The notes below the pieces were generated by a model that was not told where the DNA came from, made no database searches, and worked only from the letters and a program-made list of their open reading frames with translations. A stretch of 64,000 nt of DNA from Diadophis punctatus similis (lineage: Eukaryota; Chordata; Lepidosauria; Squamata; Dipsadidae), in contig JALIGW010000010.1 of the NCBI GenBank assembly GCA_023053685.1, positions 13,747,919 through 13,811,918 on the forward strand. The letters are read 5' to 3'. This document shows positions 1 through 11,886 of the stretch, piece after piece. Both the position numbers and the translations under genes were made by a program. Position 1 is the stretch's first letter. Every line of letters starts with the position of its first letter.

Positions 1-239
1 GAATGTAAGAAGAATATAGTAGAAAAGTAGTTAAAATGCATGAATTATCACATGAAATGAATGATAAAATAAATATATTGTGTATTTGTGAAACTAAGGG
101 AAATAAAAATGAAATAATAGGTCTGAAGATTATGAACATAATTTGTTGTTATGAAGTAGAGATGAGTACACACATGGAATAAAAAGGCTTACAACTTAGC
201 CAAAAAGGGTTAATTGGAGACATCTAAAGTGTTATAGGT

Positions 240-506
240 AAATATAAAAGTAAAAAACCTTAGGTTTATAAGTTTTTGTGGCATGGGTGCCTTTGAATCA
301 GGCTTGACTCCTAGTGACTGAATAAAGTCCATGCAGTTTTCTTGGTAAAATTTTCATTAGTGGTTTGCTACTGCCTTCTTCCTAGGAGTGGGAGAGAGTG
401 ACTGGCTCAGTCACCCAACTAGCTTTGTGCCTAAAGCAGGGTTAGAACTCAGTTCTCTGATTTCTAGCCTGAAGCCTTTAATCTCTACACCAAATTGGCA
501 GTTGAA
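240..506 (-). repeat. tRNA-derived SINE
   Basis: Read on the minus strand from about 506, the sequence starts like a tRNA: an A-box-like GGTGTAGAGATTA, then a B-box-like GAGTTCTAACCCTGC about 45 bases on. A non-tRNA body follows, containing AAACTGCATGGACT and ending near AGGCACCCATGCCAC. This matches the general plan of vertebrate SINEs transcribed by RNA polymerase III. I recognise the body as a squamate type but cannot name the family. No clear target duplication was seen, and the ends are approximate. Confidence 0.7.
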
Positions 507-641
507 TGTATTTATGGATAGAAGACATAATAATATTTGCAGTAATATTAAATGTGATGTTGACAGTGTGAATGTGCATGTATTTTTGTATGCAGATAAT
601 ACCTGACAATCTGAATTTCTCCCGGGGAATGTTATCTAGAT

Positions 642-777
642 CAGGGGTCTCCAACCTTGGCAACTTTAAGATTTGTGGACTTCAACTCCCAGAATTCCAC
701 AGCCAGCAAAGCTGGCTGTGGAATTCTGGGAGTTGAAGTCCACAAGTCTTAAAATTGATAAAGGTTGGAGACCCCTG
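642..777. mobile_element. hAT-type MITE, near-perfect palindrome, with 8-bp TSD
   Basis: The element begins CAGGGGTCTCCAACCTT and ends with the reverse complement of that sequence. Almost its whole 136 bp forms one long inverted repeat centred near 710. It is flanked by the perfect 8-bp duplication ATCTAGAT (634-641 and 778-785), the size made by hAT transposases. It has no coding capacity and would depend on a transposase supplied in trans. An RNA copy would fold into a long hairpin. Confidence 0.9.
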
Positions 778-785
778 ATCTAGAT

Positions 786-1249
786 GATACGATGAAACAG
801 GAGTATGAACTGGAAGATTCTATTGGAAAAATATATATCTAAAATCCCATGTAAAATGACTTCAACAAGGGCATTGTTATTGCGGTTGGCAGAGGAGGAG
901 AAGACATGGAGGTGAATACTGTTCGGTTAGCTTCATTGTATATGGTTGAACCCTCGCAAAGAGACCAGCGGTTTTACCTCAGGGAAGAGACTATTGTGCC
1001 CCGGACTATTACTGTGCTAAGGGGAAGTATTATCTTATTATTTCCTCAAGGACAAGAAATGGTAGATTTGTGGATGGCCTGATAAGAACAAAGGACACCC
1101 CCCCACCCAGAGAGATCATTGTGGGGGGGGGGGGGACAGGCTGAAGAAAAAAAAGGACTAATGTCTTCTAGTCTTTGGAGACTGCTTGCATATGTTATTT
1201 TGCTTGACCCTTTATTATCCCTTTGTTGTTTTACATCCCTTCTCTATCT
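786..1249. other. Unclassified intergenic DNA
   Basis: No coding region or recognisable repeat was found. The only structure is a short C-tract (about 1099-1106) and a G-tract (about 1124-1136). The 3' part may already belong to the 5' UTR of the CR1 that follows. Confidence 0.5.
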
Positions 1250-3034
1250 CAGGGGTGGGGAATGAATCTGTCTGTATGTGTGTATGATCTGTTACGAGTT
1301 TTCTGATTTTTAAATCCTACCCTGGAAGAGTGTATGGGTGTTAAAATATTAGATATGACTGGAGGAATAGTGTAGATGGAAGACAGTGCACTGGATAGAA
1401 TGAGTGAGTCGGGGACTGGGGCTTTGACTCCCTCTGCTGAGTGTGAAAACAGAAGCAGGGGGAGGGGGTTTCCGACTCTGGTCCTTGGCCTGGTGTGAAT
1501 GGAATGTATGGCCTGCGGGAAGGAAGGAGGACCAGTGGGGAAGGGGAGGGGATCTCTGGACGGGAAGAGAGATGGAATATTGTGGTCATAATGGGGAGAG
1601 GTAGGTATGGCAGGAGCCGAGGGGTAGGCCGCTCTCGGGGATCTAGAACTCGCTGTCTCCAAGCAATTTCTTGTTCTGGCCCCTCTGGTTTGGTTCCACC
1701 CAGCTCAGCCCGAGTACCTGGTGACCAGGGATGTCAGGACGCTGGGCTCAAGCTGCTGCTGTTGAATGCCAGGTTGATTACTAAAAAGCCCCCCTCGTAC
1801 AGGATTTAATCTAGGAAGAGGGGGGCGGACTTGGCATGTATCACTGAGACCTGGCTGGGCCAGGAGGGGGGATTCCCCTCTCAGAGATGTACCTGGACGG
1901 GTTCTTAGTTCAGCATCAGACACAACCCCAGGGAAGGGGTGGAGAAGTGGCTGTTATAGCTCGCCAAACTCTTTGTCCTCGTAGGATCCCTGCCCCAGAG
2001 ATTGTTGGGTGTGAGACACTCCTTCTGAAGTTGGACTTAGGGGTTCAGGTGGGCCTCTTGCTGATGTACCTGCCTCCCAGCTATGTTGCAAAGGCCCTGC
2101 CTGAGCTGCTCGAGGCGGTAGCGGGGTTGGCGGTGGAGTTCCCCAGGCTTATGGTGCTGGGAGACTTTAACCTGCCTTCTCCCGGCGAGTCCTCAGATGC
2201 AGCCCAGGAGTTCATGGCCACCATGACCACCATGGACCTGACCCAAGTAATCCAGGGTCCGACTCATGAGGGAGGTCACACGCTTGACCTAGTGTTCCTC
2301 TCGGGGCAGTGGAGAGATGATCTGAAGCTGAGGGATTTATCCATCACCCCTTTGTCATGGTCAGATCATTTCCTACTGAGGTAAGATTTCACGGCCCCAC
2401 TCCTCCTCCGCAGGGAGGCAGGACCGATTAAGTGGTTCCGCCCCAGGCGCCTAATGAAACCGGAAGGATTCCAGAGGGAACTTGGGGAGATTCCTGAATC
2501 CCTAGTACACAATTCACCTGAGTCCCTGGTGGCTGCTTGGAATAGAGCAGCATTGGGGCGTTGGATCGGATTGTGCCTTTGCGACCTCTCCATGACAGTG
2601 GATCCTGGAAGGGTCCCTGGTTTACTGAGGAGCTCCGGGAGATAAAATGTCACAAGAGACGTCTAGAGCAACGCTGGAGAGCTAGTAAAGCTGAATCTGA
2701 TTGAACACTACTAAGAACCTTCACTAGGTCTTATTTAGTGGCGATACGGGCTGCAAAATGTTTGCATTTCTCCGCTCTTATTGCATCCACCGATTTGCGT
2801 CCAGCCGCCCTGTTTAGGGTGACTCATTCCCTCCTTACTAAGGGGGGAGACGAGGAACACTTGCAGGGCAGAGCTGAGGAATTTGCTCACTTTCTGGCGG
2901 ATAAAGTCACTCAGATCTGGACGAACCTGGACTCCGATTGGACAGGGCCAGCCGAGTTGACAGGGACTGGTCTTAGTTTGGTTTTATGGTTTGGTTTTTG
3001 AGCCAATCACTCCTGAGGATGTAGACATGGTGAA
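1250..3034 (+). mobile_element. CR1 LINE, 5' half (5' UTR, endonuclease, linker)
   Basis: This is a plus-strand CR1 fragment. From about 1387 it parallels the 5' part of the minus-strand CR1 at 3035-5600. It carries the 5' leader, the endonuclease region and the linker leading to the reverse transcriptase, where it reads FEPITPEDVD. It stops abruptly near 3034, before the reverse transcriptase core, and is joined to the other CR1 in opposite orientation. Several frame changes separate its coding pieces. The two fragments differ at roughly one residue in five over the endonuclease, so they are separate old insertions, not a fresh inverted duplication. Confidence 0.8.
1887..2384 (+). pseudogene. 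CR1 apurinic-type endonuclease, broken
   Basis: This 165-codon open stretch encodes part of the endonuclease/exonuclease/phosphatase fold that nicks DNA for target-primed reverse transcription. Recognisable landmarks are LMVLGDFNLP (the GDFN metal-binding block), GGHTLDLVF and SWSDHFLL (the SDH catalytic block). The N-terminal part, around 1740-1880, lies in another frame, and downstream sequence (2390-2990) holds the linker in shifted frames. The methionine at 1887 is therefore unlikely to be the ancestral start. The element has also lost its reverse transcriptase, so this is a non-functional remnant. Confidence 0.8.
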
Positions 3035-3896
3035 CCCGTTCCAAGGGAGTCAATTTTTCTCCCCCAAGAACCAAGGAGGGAAAGTCGACATAATCCCTGG
3101 GGGGCAATATCCACAGCCACTCAGTCTTGTCCGGGTTGAGTTTGAGCCTATTCATTCCCATCCAGACCCTAACATTGTCCAGGCAGCGGCACATTATATC
3201 AACTGCTTCCCTGAACTGACACAGGGTGGAGATGTACAACTGGGTATCATCAGCATACTGCTGATACCTCACCCCGTGTCGTCGGATGATCTCACCCATC
3301 GGTTTCATGTAAATGTTAAACAGGATGGGTGAGAGGACCGAGCCCTGTGGCACCCCGCAAGTCAGGGGCCTAGGGGCCGACCTCTGTCCTCCTGTCAACA
3401 CCGACTGCGTCCTGTCAGAGAGGTAGGAGGAGAACCACCGTAAAACAGTGCCTCCCACTCCCACCTCCCCAAGACGACGCAGAAGAATACCATGGTCAAT
3501 GGTATTGAAAGCCGCTGAGAGGTCAAGTAACACCAAGATGGAGGAATAACCCCCATCCCGGGCTCGCCAGAGATCATCCATCAGCGCGACCAAAGCAGTC
3601 TCCGTACTGTAGTCGCACCTGAAACCCGATTGAAAGGGATCCAGATAATCAGTGTCCTCCAATAACCACAGGAGTTGGAGCGACACCACTTTCTCAACAA
3701 CTTTACCCATGAAGGGCAAGTTGGAGACTGGACGGAAGTTCTTTAAATCCGCTGGGTCCAGGGAAGGCTTCTTGAGGAGGGGCCTCACCACCGCAGCTTT
3801 TAAGGGCTGTGGGATGGACCCCTCTCTCAAAGATGCGATCACAACCGCCTGGAGCCAGCCGCGTGACACCTCCCTGAAACCAGCCAGGAGGGGCAC
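3035..3896 (-). pseudogene. CR1 reverse transcriptase fragment
   Basis: The fragment covers the fingers and palm of a non-LTR reverse transcriptase. In order it shows VVRPLLKKPSLDP, NFRPVSNLP, FQSGFRCDYSTETAL, LLDLSAAFNTIDH, TCGVPQGSVLSPILFNIYM, YADDTQLY (the catalytic YADD) and NRLKLNPDKTEWLW. The YADD aspartates are retained. The frame stays open past about 3035 only because it reads antisense into the neighbouring CR1, so the last 20 or so residues are not CR1 protein. The C-terminal domain and the link to the endonuclease frame are missing, so it cannot act alone. Confidence 0.85.
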
Positions 3897-4287
3897 GGGT
3901 CCAATAAAAAAGTGGAGGCGCTCATTGCTCCTATGGCCTTGTTCACATCAGGAGTGATAGCTCAAATTTATCCCATATAACAGGACTAAGACTCGCCCCT
4001 GTCGTCTCGGCTTGCCCTGTCCAAATGGAGTCCAGGTCTGTCCGAATCTGAGTGACTTTATCCACCAGAAACTGAGCAAATTCCTCAGCTCTGCCCTGCA
4101 AGGGATCTTCAACTCCCTCCTTAGCAAGAAGGGAGTGAGTCACCCAAAACAGGGTGGCTGGGCGAGAATCGGTGGATGCAATAAGGGCAGAAAAATGCGA
4201 ACATTTTGCCGCCCGTATCACCACTAAGTAAGACTTAATAAAAGTTCTTAATAGTGTCCGGTCGGATTCAGCTTTACTGGCTCTCCA

Positions 4288-5058
4288 TCATCGCTCTAGG
4301 CATCTCTTATGGCGTTTCATCTCCCGGAGCTCCTCGGTAAACCAAGGAGCTCTCCTGGATCTGCTGCCACGGAGCAGCCACAAAGGCACAATTCGATCTA
4401 AAGCCCCTGCTGCCGCCTGGTTCCAGGCAGCCACCAGAGACTCAGATGAATTGTGTACCAGGGATTCAGGTATTTCCCAAAGTTCCCTCTGGAATCCTTT
4501 GGATTCCATTAGGCGCCTGGGGCAGAACCACTTAATTGGTCCCGCCTCCTTGCGGGAGGCCATGAAATCCAACATCAGAAGGAAATGATCTGACCATGAC
4601 AAGGGTACTGTGACTAAACCCCTCAGCCTCAGATCATCTCTCCACTGCCCCGAGAGAAACACGTCAAGCGTGTGACCTCCCTCATGAGTCGGACCCTGAA
4701 CTACTTGGGTCAAGTCCATGGTTGTCATGGAAGCCATGAACTCCTGGACTGCCTCCGAGGTTTCGCCAGGCAATGGCAGGTTGAAGTCCCCCAGCACCAT
4801 CAACCTGGGGAACTCAATCGCCAGCCCCGCTACCGTCTCAAGCAGAACAGGCAGGGCCTTTGCAACGCAGCTAGGAGGCAAGTACATTAGCAAAAGGCCC
4901 ACCTGAACCCCTAAGTTCAGAAGGAGCATCTCACACCCAACAACCTCCAGGGCACAGCTCCTTTGAGGACGTAGATTCTGGCGAGCTATAATAGCCACTC
5001 CTCCACCCCTTCCCTGGGGTCGTGGCTGATGCTGAACTGAGAACCCATCCGGGCACAT
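4288..5058 (-). pseudogene. CR1 endonuclease domain, broken
   Basis: This 256-codon frame encodes the endonuclease of the minus-strand CR1. LMVLGDFNLPLPGE and LSWSDHFLLM are the conserved blocks, followed by the start of the linker (APWFTEELREMKRHKR). It lines up with the plus-strand copy at 1887-2384, with substitutions and small indels. A partly overlapping frame upstream (5555-4986) holds the preceding N-terminal part, ending in CITETWLGQEGG, a typical start of this nuclease. The split between the two frames marks a frameshift near 5050. Confidence 0.8.
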
Positions 5059-5600
5059 CTCTGAGAGGGGAACCCCCCCTCCTGGCCCAGCCAGGTCTCA
5101 GTGATGCATGCCAGGTCAGCCCCCTCTTCCAGGATTAAATCCTGTACAAGGGGGGCCTTGTTCGTGATCAACCTGGCATTCAACAGCAGCAGCTTGAGCC
5201 CAGGGCCCTGACATCCCTGGTTACCAGGTACTCGGACTGAGCTAGATGGAACCAAACCAGAGGGGCCAGAACAAGGAATCGCTTGCAAACAGCGAGTTCT
5301 CATTCCCCGAGAGCGGCCTATCCCTCTGCTCCCGCCGTACCTACCCCTCCCTGTTATGACCATAATGCTCCCACTCCCCATCCCACCAGAGATCCCTCCC
5401 CCACTGGTCCCCCACTCTCCAGGTAGGCCATACACTCCATTCATACTGAGCCTGGAGTCAGACTCAAACCCCCCTCCGCTTCTGTTTCCACACTCAGCAG
5501 AGGGGGGCAGAATCCTAGCCCCTGACTCATTCATTCCCTCAAAAATCTTAACCATCTACACATGCATCTCCATCAGACATAACCATACACACTCACAACA

Positions 5601-7075
5601 GCACACTATAACAGGGGTAGGTTAGCAGGTTTAAAAGGAGAAACCCCAGATGGAAATTCTTCGGGAGAGAAGGAGAAAAAATTGTCTCCAGTCCTTGAGC
5701 TGTTGTTGGATTTACAGTTCTTTGTGGCCCAATGCCAAGTTTTGGGGAGCCAATAATCCAGGGGCCGGAAGGGTGCCCCACTATCAGAATGTCTTTTGTA
5801 GTTCCAAAACCCCCTCCCCCCGGTATAAGATGGTACTCTACCTGAGGGGAGGCTCCCATACAAATAACATAAACACCAGGAGAGGGTGTTGATCCTTGCC
5901 TTAGTCCAAATGATATGCCTAGTCATCGTTGGGGTCATGGTAAAATCAAAGTTGCATCGATGAAACCGATCTGGATGGCCTCGGCCCAGCCCCTGCGGCA
6001 TGAAAAACACCCACAGAGACCTACAGAGACAGTTACAATGACAATGGAAATGGTAATGGAGTTCGGCAACCCATCTCTGGGAATCACAGCTGGAAAACAT
6101 TCCCGAAGGCGCCGCAGTGATGAGAATAAAAGTGGCAGCAATGTCAGCACTCGACTTTCAGGCTTCAGCAATGGCAATGTCAGCCCTCGGTATAAAGCGC
6201 TTGGCTCTCAGCAAACCCACCGCGAAGGATGATAGCTGGCAAATCTCCCCCGCAGCCGCCAAAATCATCCAGCTGCAATGCCGGGCCAAGCAGCATATAC
6301 GTAGCAAGAGAAAGTTTAAAGGGCGAGGCACGGTGAAACTCTCAGCAACTGAAACCGGCACACTATCCAAGTTCCCCGTCCCTCCTTACAAAAGCTGCAA
6401 ATCAGCCCCTCAGTTCATCAGTCTTCATTCAATTAATCCTCCAAACCTGCAGTCAGGCTAGCAAACTAGCCCTCATGGCATCAACGTCGCTCCTAAAATG
6501 GGCGACGGTCTTCCCCGAGCGCCGATCGAAATGGGAGGAGAGGCAGTAACAGCGGGTAAGTTGACTTTGTAACTCCCGCCTGGTGCCTCACAAGCTCTTA
6601 TCTCTCCCCAAGGACAAAAATGTCACGATGTGAATATTGTCAGTTTGTGCATCTCTGTGTTTTCTACTGTTTTCTTGTATTTATGGTCAAGCAGACATAT
6701 GATATATTCTATTACGCATGCCTGCATTCCTGAGGTCTCCTCCTTTCCTTTCTCTTCGCCATTTCTACTGAAGGTAGAACTGATTTATTCATTAGCCGAT
6801 ACAATGTAGCCTTAATAAGGATTCTTTTTATTATTTTCTACTGAAATAAATATTTTGTTAATTAGATTTGAATCTCGGTTTTATTTTCTAAGTCAGAATG
6901 TTTTCAAAAGGGAAGCAACGATCCATCGACCTCCGGGGGATTGTCTCCTCCCGCTCACAAAAAATCCACAAGGAGGGGTCTCCCTTCGGCAAAAAGCCCA
7001 AGGAAAGTTCAAAGTTTTTGGGGATCTTTCTCCACCATCTTGCTGTGGCTCCTCCTCCTCACTCCAACAGTGAAG
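5601..7075. other. Unclassified, possible decayed LTR-element debris
   Basis: I could not assign this 1.5 kb. Short open frames near 5915-6460 match nothing I recognise. The stretch from about 6619 begins TGTCACGATG after a purine-rich AAGGACAAAAA. It contains AATAAA near 6845 and could end near TCA at 6897, so an old LTR is possible, but I found no partner copy, primer site or target duplication. Confidence 0.4.
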
Positions 7076-7225
7076 GATTGGCCCACAGCACCTCCCTCCC
7101 TCCTTTCCTGGCTCCCTCCTTTGCATTCCCATCTCCTTCCTCCCTCCCTCCCTCCCTCCCTCCCTCCCCCCTCCCTCCCTCCCCCTCCTTCTTCTCTGCT
7201 TCCCATCTCCTTCTTTCCTTTGTGC
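7076..7225. repeat. Pyrimidine-rich (TCCC)n tract
   Basis: A strongly one-sided C/T tract built from CCTCCCTCCC, densest at about 7134-7190. It is a simple repeat on the plus strand and a purine tract on the minus strand. Open frames across it are low-complexity artefacts. Confidence 0.85.
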
Positions 7226-7369
7226 TCAGGAAGGGATGAGGGAGAGATTGGCAGCACTGCCGGTGGCTGTGCCACTGGTGACCCTGGCTTTCTCACGTGG
7301 GGGCGGAGGAGGTCTTGCTGAAAGGGAAGCCAACTGGGCTACAAGGCCAGGGTGGCGAGCAGGGCATGG

Positions 7370-7721
7370 TGTCGGGTCCCATATATTTCTATTGGTACGC
7401 TGGCATTCTGGTGGGAGGGGGAAAGATTGGAGGGATCGCTATCTGACGTTCCTGTTTCTATTTCCTGCTTGGAGAGATCTCTATATGAAGTTTCTGTTTC
7501 TTTTTCCAGCATTGCTGGGCTGTGAGATTCTGTTTCCTGCATTGTGTACTGTGGGAAGGGTTTATTTGCACTGCTTTAAATTGCTGTTTTTTAAGTGGGA
7601 ACACTTAGTTCCTGCCTAGACCTCTTCCTATCACAAGCCTTTCAATAAAAGCTCCTTTTGGAACAACTGCAGTTTCAAGAGTCCTGCTTTCTTGGGAAGA
7701 TTGGAGAGGCAAGACCTTACA
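7370..7721 (+). repeat. Probable 5' LTR of Ty3/Gypsy element A
   Basis: The stretch starts TGTCGGGTCCC and can be ended at CCTTACA, giving a TG...CA unit of about 352 bp. It contains AATAAAAGCTCC, a plausible polyadenylation signal, about 75 bp before the end. It stands directly upstream of the gag of element A, where a 5' LTR is expected. No matching 3' LTR is visible in the window, so both boundaries are inferred. Confidence 0.5.
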
Positions 7722-8636
7722 TTAGGCAGGAACTGCAAACTGGTCAACCCAGAGAGGCAACAGCCCTACCGTGGGGACCATGCACACCATGTCTGACCAG
7801 GGCAGCGACCACGAAGAGGCTGAAGGCTGGGGGAGAACCCCACCCCTCAAAACCCAAGCAGAGGAGGCCCTCAATGCCTGGATTGAGGAGAACATTGCCT
7901 CAAGCACCGCTGCCAAGCTGAGGTGGTCCATTGGCATTTGGAAGAAGGAAGGCTGGGGCGGCAGGACCAAGGATGCCACCCTCACCCGTGGGAGCTTCCC
8001 AGCTGGAAGCAGGAGATGGAAGACCTCTACGATGACAATGAACTGGAAGAAGCCCCAGACTGCCTCAACCAACTCCTGAGGGAAGCCATGAACCTCATGA
8101 GGGAGGCCATCCATGGCATGCAGATCCAGGGCACCCCAGTTTGTGCTGTGGGTGAGGTAGGAGAACAAAAGGAGGCTACCAATGAATGAAGGGGATCCCC
8201 AACCCCAGGGCCATCTATTGAAATCACAGGAGCTACTGGTGAACCCATTGCCACCATGGAAGATCTGCCCAGGAGACATCTTGATGCAAAGCAAGGCCTG
8301 CGACTTGATGGGAGGAGGCTTCCACCCTTAGAATGGAAGGTGCCCCCTCTTGGCATCAAATTCGACGGGAATCCCCAGCAACTGGGATTTTTCCTTGCAC
8401 ACGTACTGACCTACATGCAGGAGTATGGGAGGGACCTCACTACAGAAGGGGCCAAAGTCAGGGTTGTCACACTGGCTCTAGAAGGATCAGCTGCATGTTG
8501 GATGGTGAACCCCCATAATGCAGATGCACTGGACTCCGCAACTTCAACCACTTCATGACAGCCCTGAGATGGAGATTTGAGGACCCCCTAGCCGATCGCA
8601 AGGCTAGAGACTGCATAAAGCACGTCAGAGAGGGGC
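7722..8636 (+). pseudogene. Gypsy element A gag, first half, interrupted
   Basis: This is the amino-terminal and capsid part of a Ty3/Gypsy Gag. A likely start is the ATG at 7789 (MSDQGSDHEEAEG), in a frame that shifts near 8010-8030 and meets a stop at about 8187. The capsid-like block follows from 8256: KFDGNPQQLGFFLAHVLTYM, then WMVNP, and in another frame FNHFMTALRWRFEDP. The sequence breaks at 8636, where element B's LTR begins. The next part of the same domain (AEYIEEFRDLTCHLDW) is at 50,695. Gag would form the particle shell, but this copy is dead because of the frame breaks and the insertion. Confidence 0.75.
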
Positions 8637-9240
8637 TGTTATGGGCGCCAGCAGAGCTGGTGGCAGACTCAGACAATGAGGAGATTGGGGAGGAACTTGG
8701 GCCAGTTCTGGAGTCTGGGGAAGGCTCTGATGGATGCTCTGCATCGGATGCAGAGATAGAGCCAGGGCCATCTGACATTTCCCAGCCACCAGAGAGGCAG
8801 CTGCCTTTGGAGGCTGATATGAGTGCACATATGCGCAGAACAGTTAGGAAAGGTGAGCAACGGAGGACAAGGAGTTGATTCAGGAAACAAAACACACATG
8901 GATGCTGAATGGGCCCTCCCTGGCTGGAGAATAAATAGAAGGAAAGGGGAGTGGTTATCATAGAAGACAACAGTTCATATTTCTGAAGATTTTGCTCATT
9001 GTGTTTCATTCCACAAAGACTGCTTGCCAGAACTGAATTTGCAGCCTTTCGGCTGGGAGCTCATGGCCTTGCAATTATCGCAAGGAACTGATAAGGTCTG
9101 TTACTGCAGTTAACTTCTTGAAGGACTATTGCCTGGACGTTTTGGTGGGTGAATGCAATTAGTTCACAAGAGGTAAATAAAGAGGGGTTTTTCATGAGAA
9201 TGACTCTGTTTCTTGCTTCTGCTAAGGCTGGGTCAGAACA
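8637..9240 (+). repeat. 5' LTR of Gypsy element B
   Basis: A 604-bp TG...CA unit (TGTTATGGG to CAGAACA), homologous along its length to the LTR at 50,041-50,682. In a 158-bp stretch that I compared base by base, the two differ at 8 positions. This copy lacks a 33-bp in-frame segment present in the other. The five bases before it (GGGGC) resemble the five after the 3' LTR (GGAGC). The element's leader follows (9241-9273) and runs into the first codons of its gag. Confidence 0.85.
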
Positions 9241-9273
9241 GTTTGTCTCCTACCTCAACAACCCTCTACTAAA

Positions 9274-9285
9274 ATGGAGCAGCTT
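9274..9285. repeat. Left copy of 12-bp target duplication (gag start of element B)
   Basis: ATGGAGCAGCTT occurs here, directly after element B's leader, and again at 45,456-45,467 as the real start of element B's gag. The sequence between the two is foreign to B. This is what a LINE-type insertion with a 12-15 bp target duplication leaves; the preceding AAA is ambiguous with the tail. The right copy follows a long (AAAT)n tail. Confidence 0.75.
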
Positions 9286-10899
9286 TGAACTTCCAGTTGC
9301 TGTTGCGGCACTATCGGATACGAAAAGCAGGGCTCTGTGAACTCACGCCGAATCCCTTCATTGGAGGGCCCCATAAGGGGCTAAAGTCACCCTGTACAGG
9401 TGATGAAGAGTGGAGGGGGTGCCCTGCAGGTCATGGAGAGTGGCGGCTCTCCTGCTTGATCCAGGGCTAATTCCCTCTCAGCTGATAACAAAGAGGAGTA
9501 GCAGCCATTATGGCTGCTGTGAAGCTGGGGCAGTTGAAGAAACAAAGACTGTGCTAGAGCGGTGTGTGTACAGTGACTGGAACTGGATGAGGTGATTTTT
9601 TCCTACTTGAAACCTACTCTAAAGAAAATAAACTCTGGAAAAGGGACTCTTTGAAGAGTTTGTTTGTGGTGAACAATTACAGAGAGAAAAATCATAGACC
9701 TGAAAGAAAAGGATATTAAGAAGAGAGCATAAAACCTTTAAAAATACAGAAAGATTGGATCTCTAATTTTTATTGGCAATAAGGCATTTTAAAATGCTGG
9801 AATTACTTGTCAGAATTTTGATTATTTGTTTGAATAAATACAAGCAGAACTTTTTAGAATATATGCAACGTTGAAGTTAAACGGAAGGTGCCATCTACTG
9901 GTGAATAGAATACATTACATCTCTACAACCCTGAGAAAAATACTGATAAGACAGAGGAGAAAGTAGAAATAACACCTGGAGGACTGCTGTGCTATCTATT
10001 GCTTTATACTTATCTATTCCATGATTACTGAAGCTCTAACATTGAAAATACGGAAGACATCTAAGTAAAGTGACTTTTAAAAATCAGGAGTTATTATTGA
10101 ATTTATAGTGAGGACTTAAGGAGACATTTTGAAATTTTCCTGGATTACCTAAAAAGAGCTAAATTGACTAACTGTGCAACATAAAGAACCATATTACTGT
10201 ACTTCCGGAGGAGCAACATCAGGACTGAGTAAATCGTTTCCAGATTGACTTTCTGAGGGCAAAAATAATTGAGACTCTGGGGCAGTGATAGAACATTGAC
10301 AGATTATTGAGTAATATTGGGACTTATCAAAAAAGAAGGCAAGATGTTTCAGCAGGGGGAAATAAGTGGGTTGCAAAAAGAATTGGTGGCGATATTTCAA
10401 AGCGTTCATGATACTATGACAAGGAATCACAGGGAGATAATGTACTTAATGAATAACATAAATGGGAAGTTAGAAAGTGCTCCACAAGGGATAATGAATA
10501 ACGATCAAAAAGCCCAGAAAATAGAGGTGACAATGGAGAGACCAGGGGAAAAGGCAGAACTAAATAAACAAAGAGAAGAAGAAGATAAGAGGGAGAAGGT
10601 AATAAAAATGTATGAAGCAATTCAGGGAAAATATACATTAAAAGACCAAAAATGATACTGGACAAACAGAAAGATATCTTTGAAAAGAAAATGGAGAGTT
10701 GGGCAGAGCTTCTGGAGGCTTGGCAGTGAAAGATACTAGAAATGGAAGAAATATCTAAGCTAACCAGGAAAGATGTACTGTAGACAGAGATGAAGACTCA
10801 AGGGAGGAATTTGGGAGGCAAGTAAAAAATGAATAAGAATTGAAATAAGAAGGGGCTCATTAACAAGAACAATGAGTCTGCTTATAGAATGGAAGTACA
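9286..10899 (+). mobile_element. LINE X: 5' region with ORF1-like frame, family uncertain
   Basis: This sequence begins exactly at the target duplication in element B. It has a GC-richer head of about 300 bp, then an A-rich leader of about 700 bp, then an ORF1-like frame. The order of head, leader and coiled-coil ORF resembles the 5' end of an L1-like LINE, and the presumed 3' end is the (AAAT)n tract at 45,334-45,455. The middle of the element has been replaced or filled by later insertions, so its reverse transcriptase is not seen and the family stays open. Confidence 0.5.
10344..10655 (+). pseudogene. ORF1-like coiled-coil protein fragment
   Basis: From the ATG at 10,344 a frame of about 103 codons reads MFQQGEISGLQKELVAIFQ and continues with a lysine/glutamate-rich stretch (EKAELNKQREEEDKREK) that should form a coiled coil. 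This is the character of the N-terminal half of L1-type ORF1 proteins, which trimerise and bind RNA. No RNA-binding core follows. The frame ends at 10,655 and later coding-like pieces (around 10,730-10,850) are broken by stops. The assignment is by composition and position only. Confidence 0.4.
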
Positions 10900-11815
<916 letters not shown>

Positions 11816-11886
11816 CAATTGTATCACAGCGGCCAGTTGTTTCGCCGGATTTGGCATTGATTACTAGTCGAGCCCCACCCAGGGGC

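Larger units (their letters stand above)
3035..5600 (-). mobile_element. CR1 LINE, minus strand, lacks 3' end
   Basis: On the minus strand, this copy runs from a 5' leader (about 5600), through the endonuclease (5058-4288) and linker (4224-3943), to the reverse transcriptase (3896 to about 3035). There it ends at EKLTPLERV, before the C-terminal domain and 3' UTR. It meets the plus-strand CR1 3' to 3' at about 3034/3035. Coding pieces lie in different frames, so the copy is inactive. Confidence 0.8.

Noticed and set aside
1250..5600. Classical twin-priming inversion of a single CR1
   Set aside because: Both arms carry the endonuclease and 5' leader and they differ in sequence, so two elements are involved.
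6619..6897. A complete LTR (TGTCACGATG to AAGTCA)
   Set aside because: No second copy, no primer site and no duplication; listed only as possible debris.
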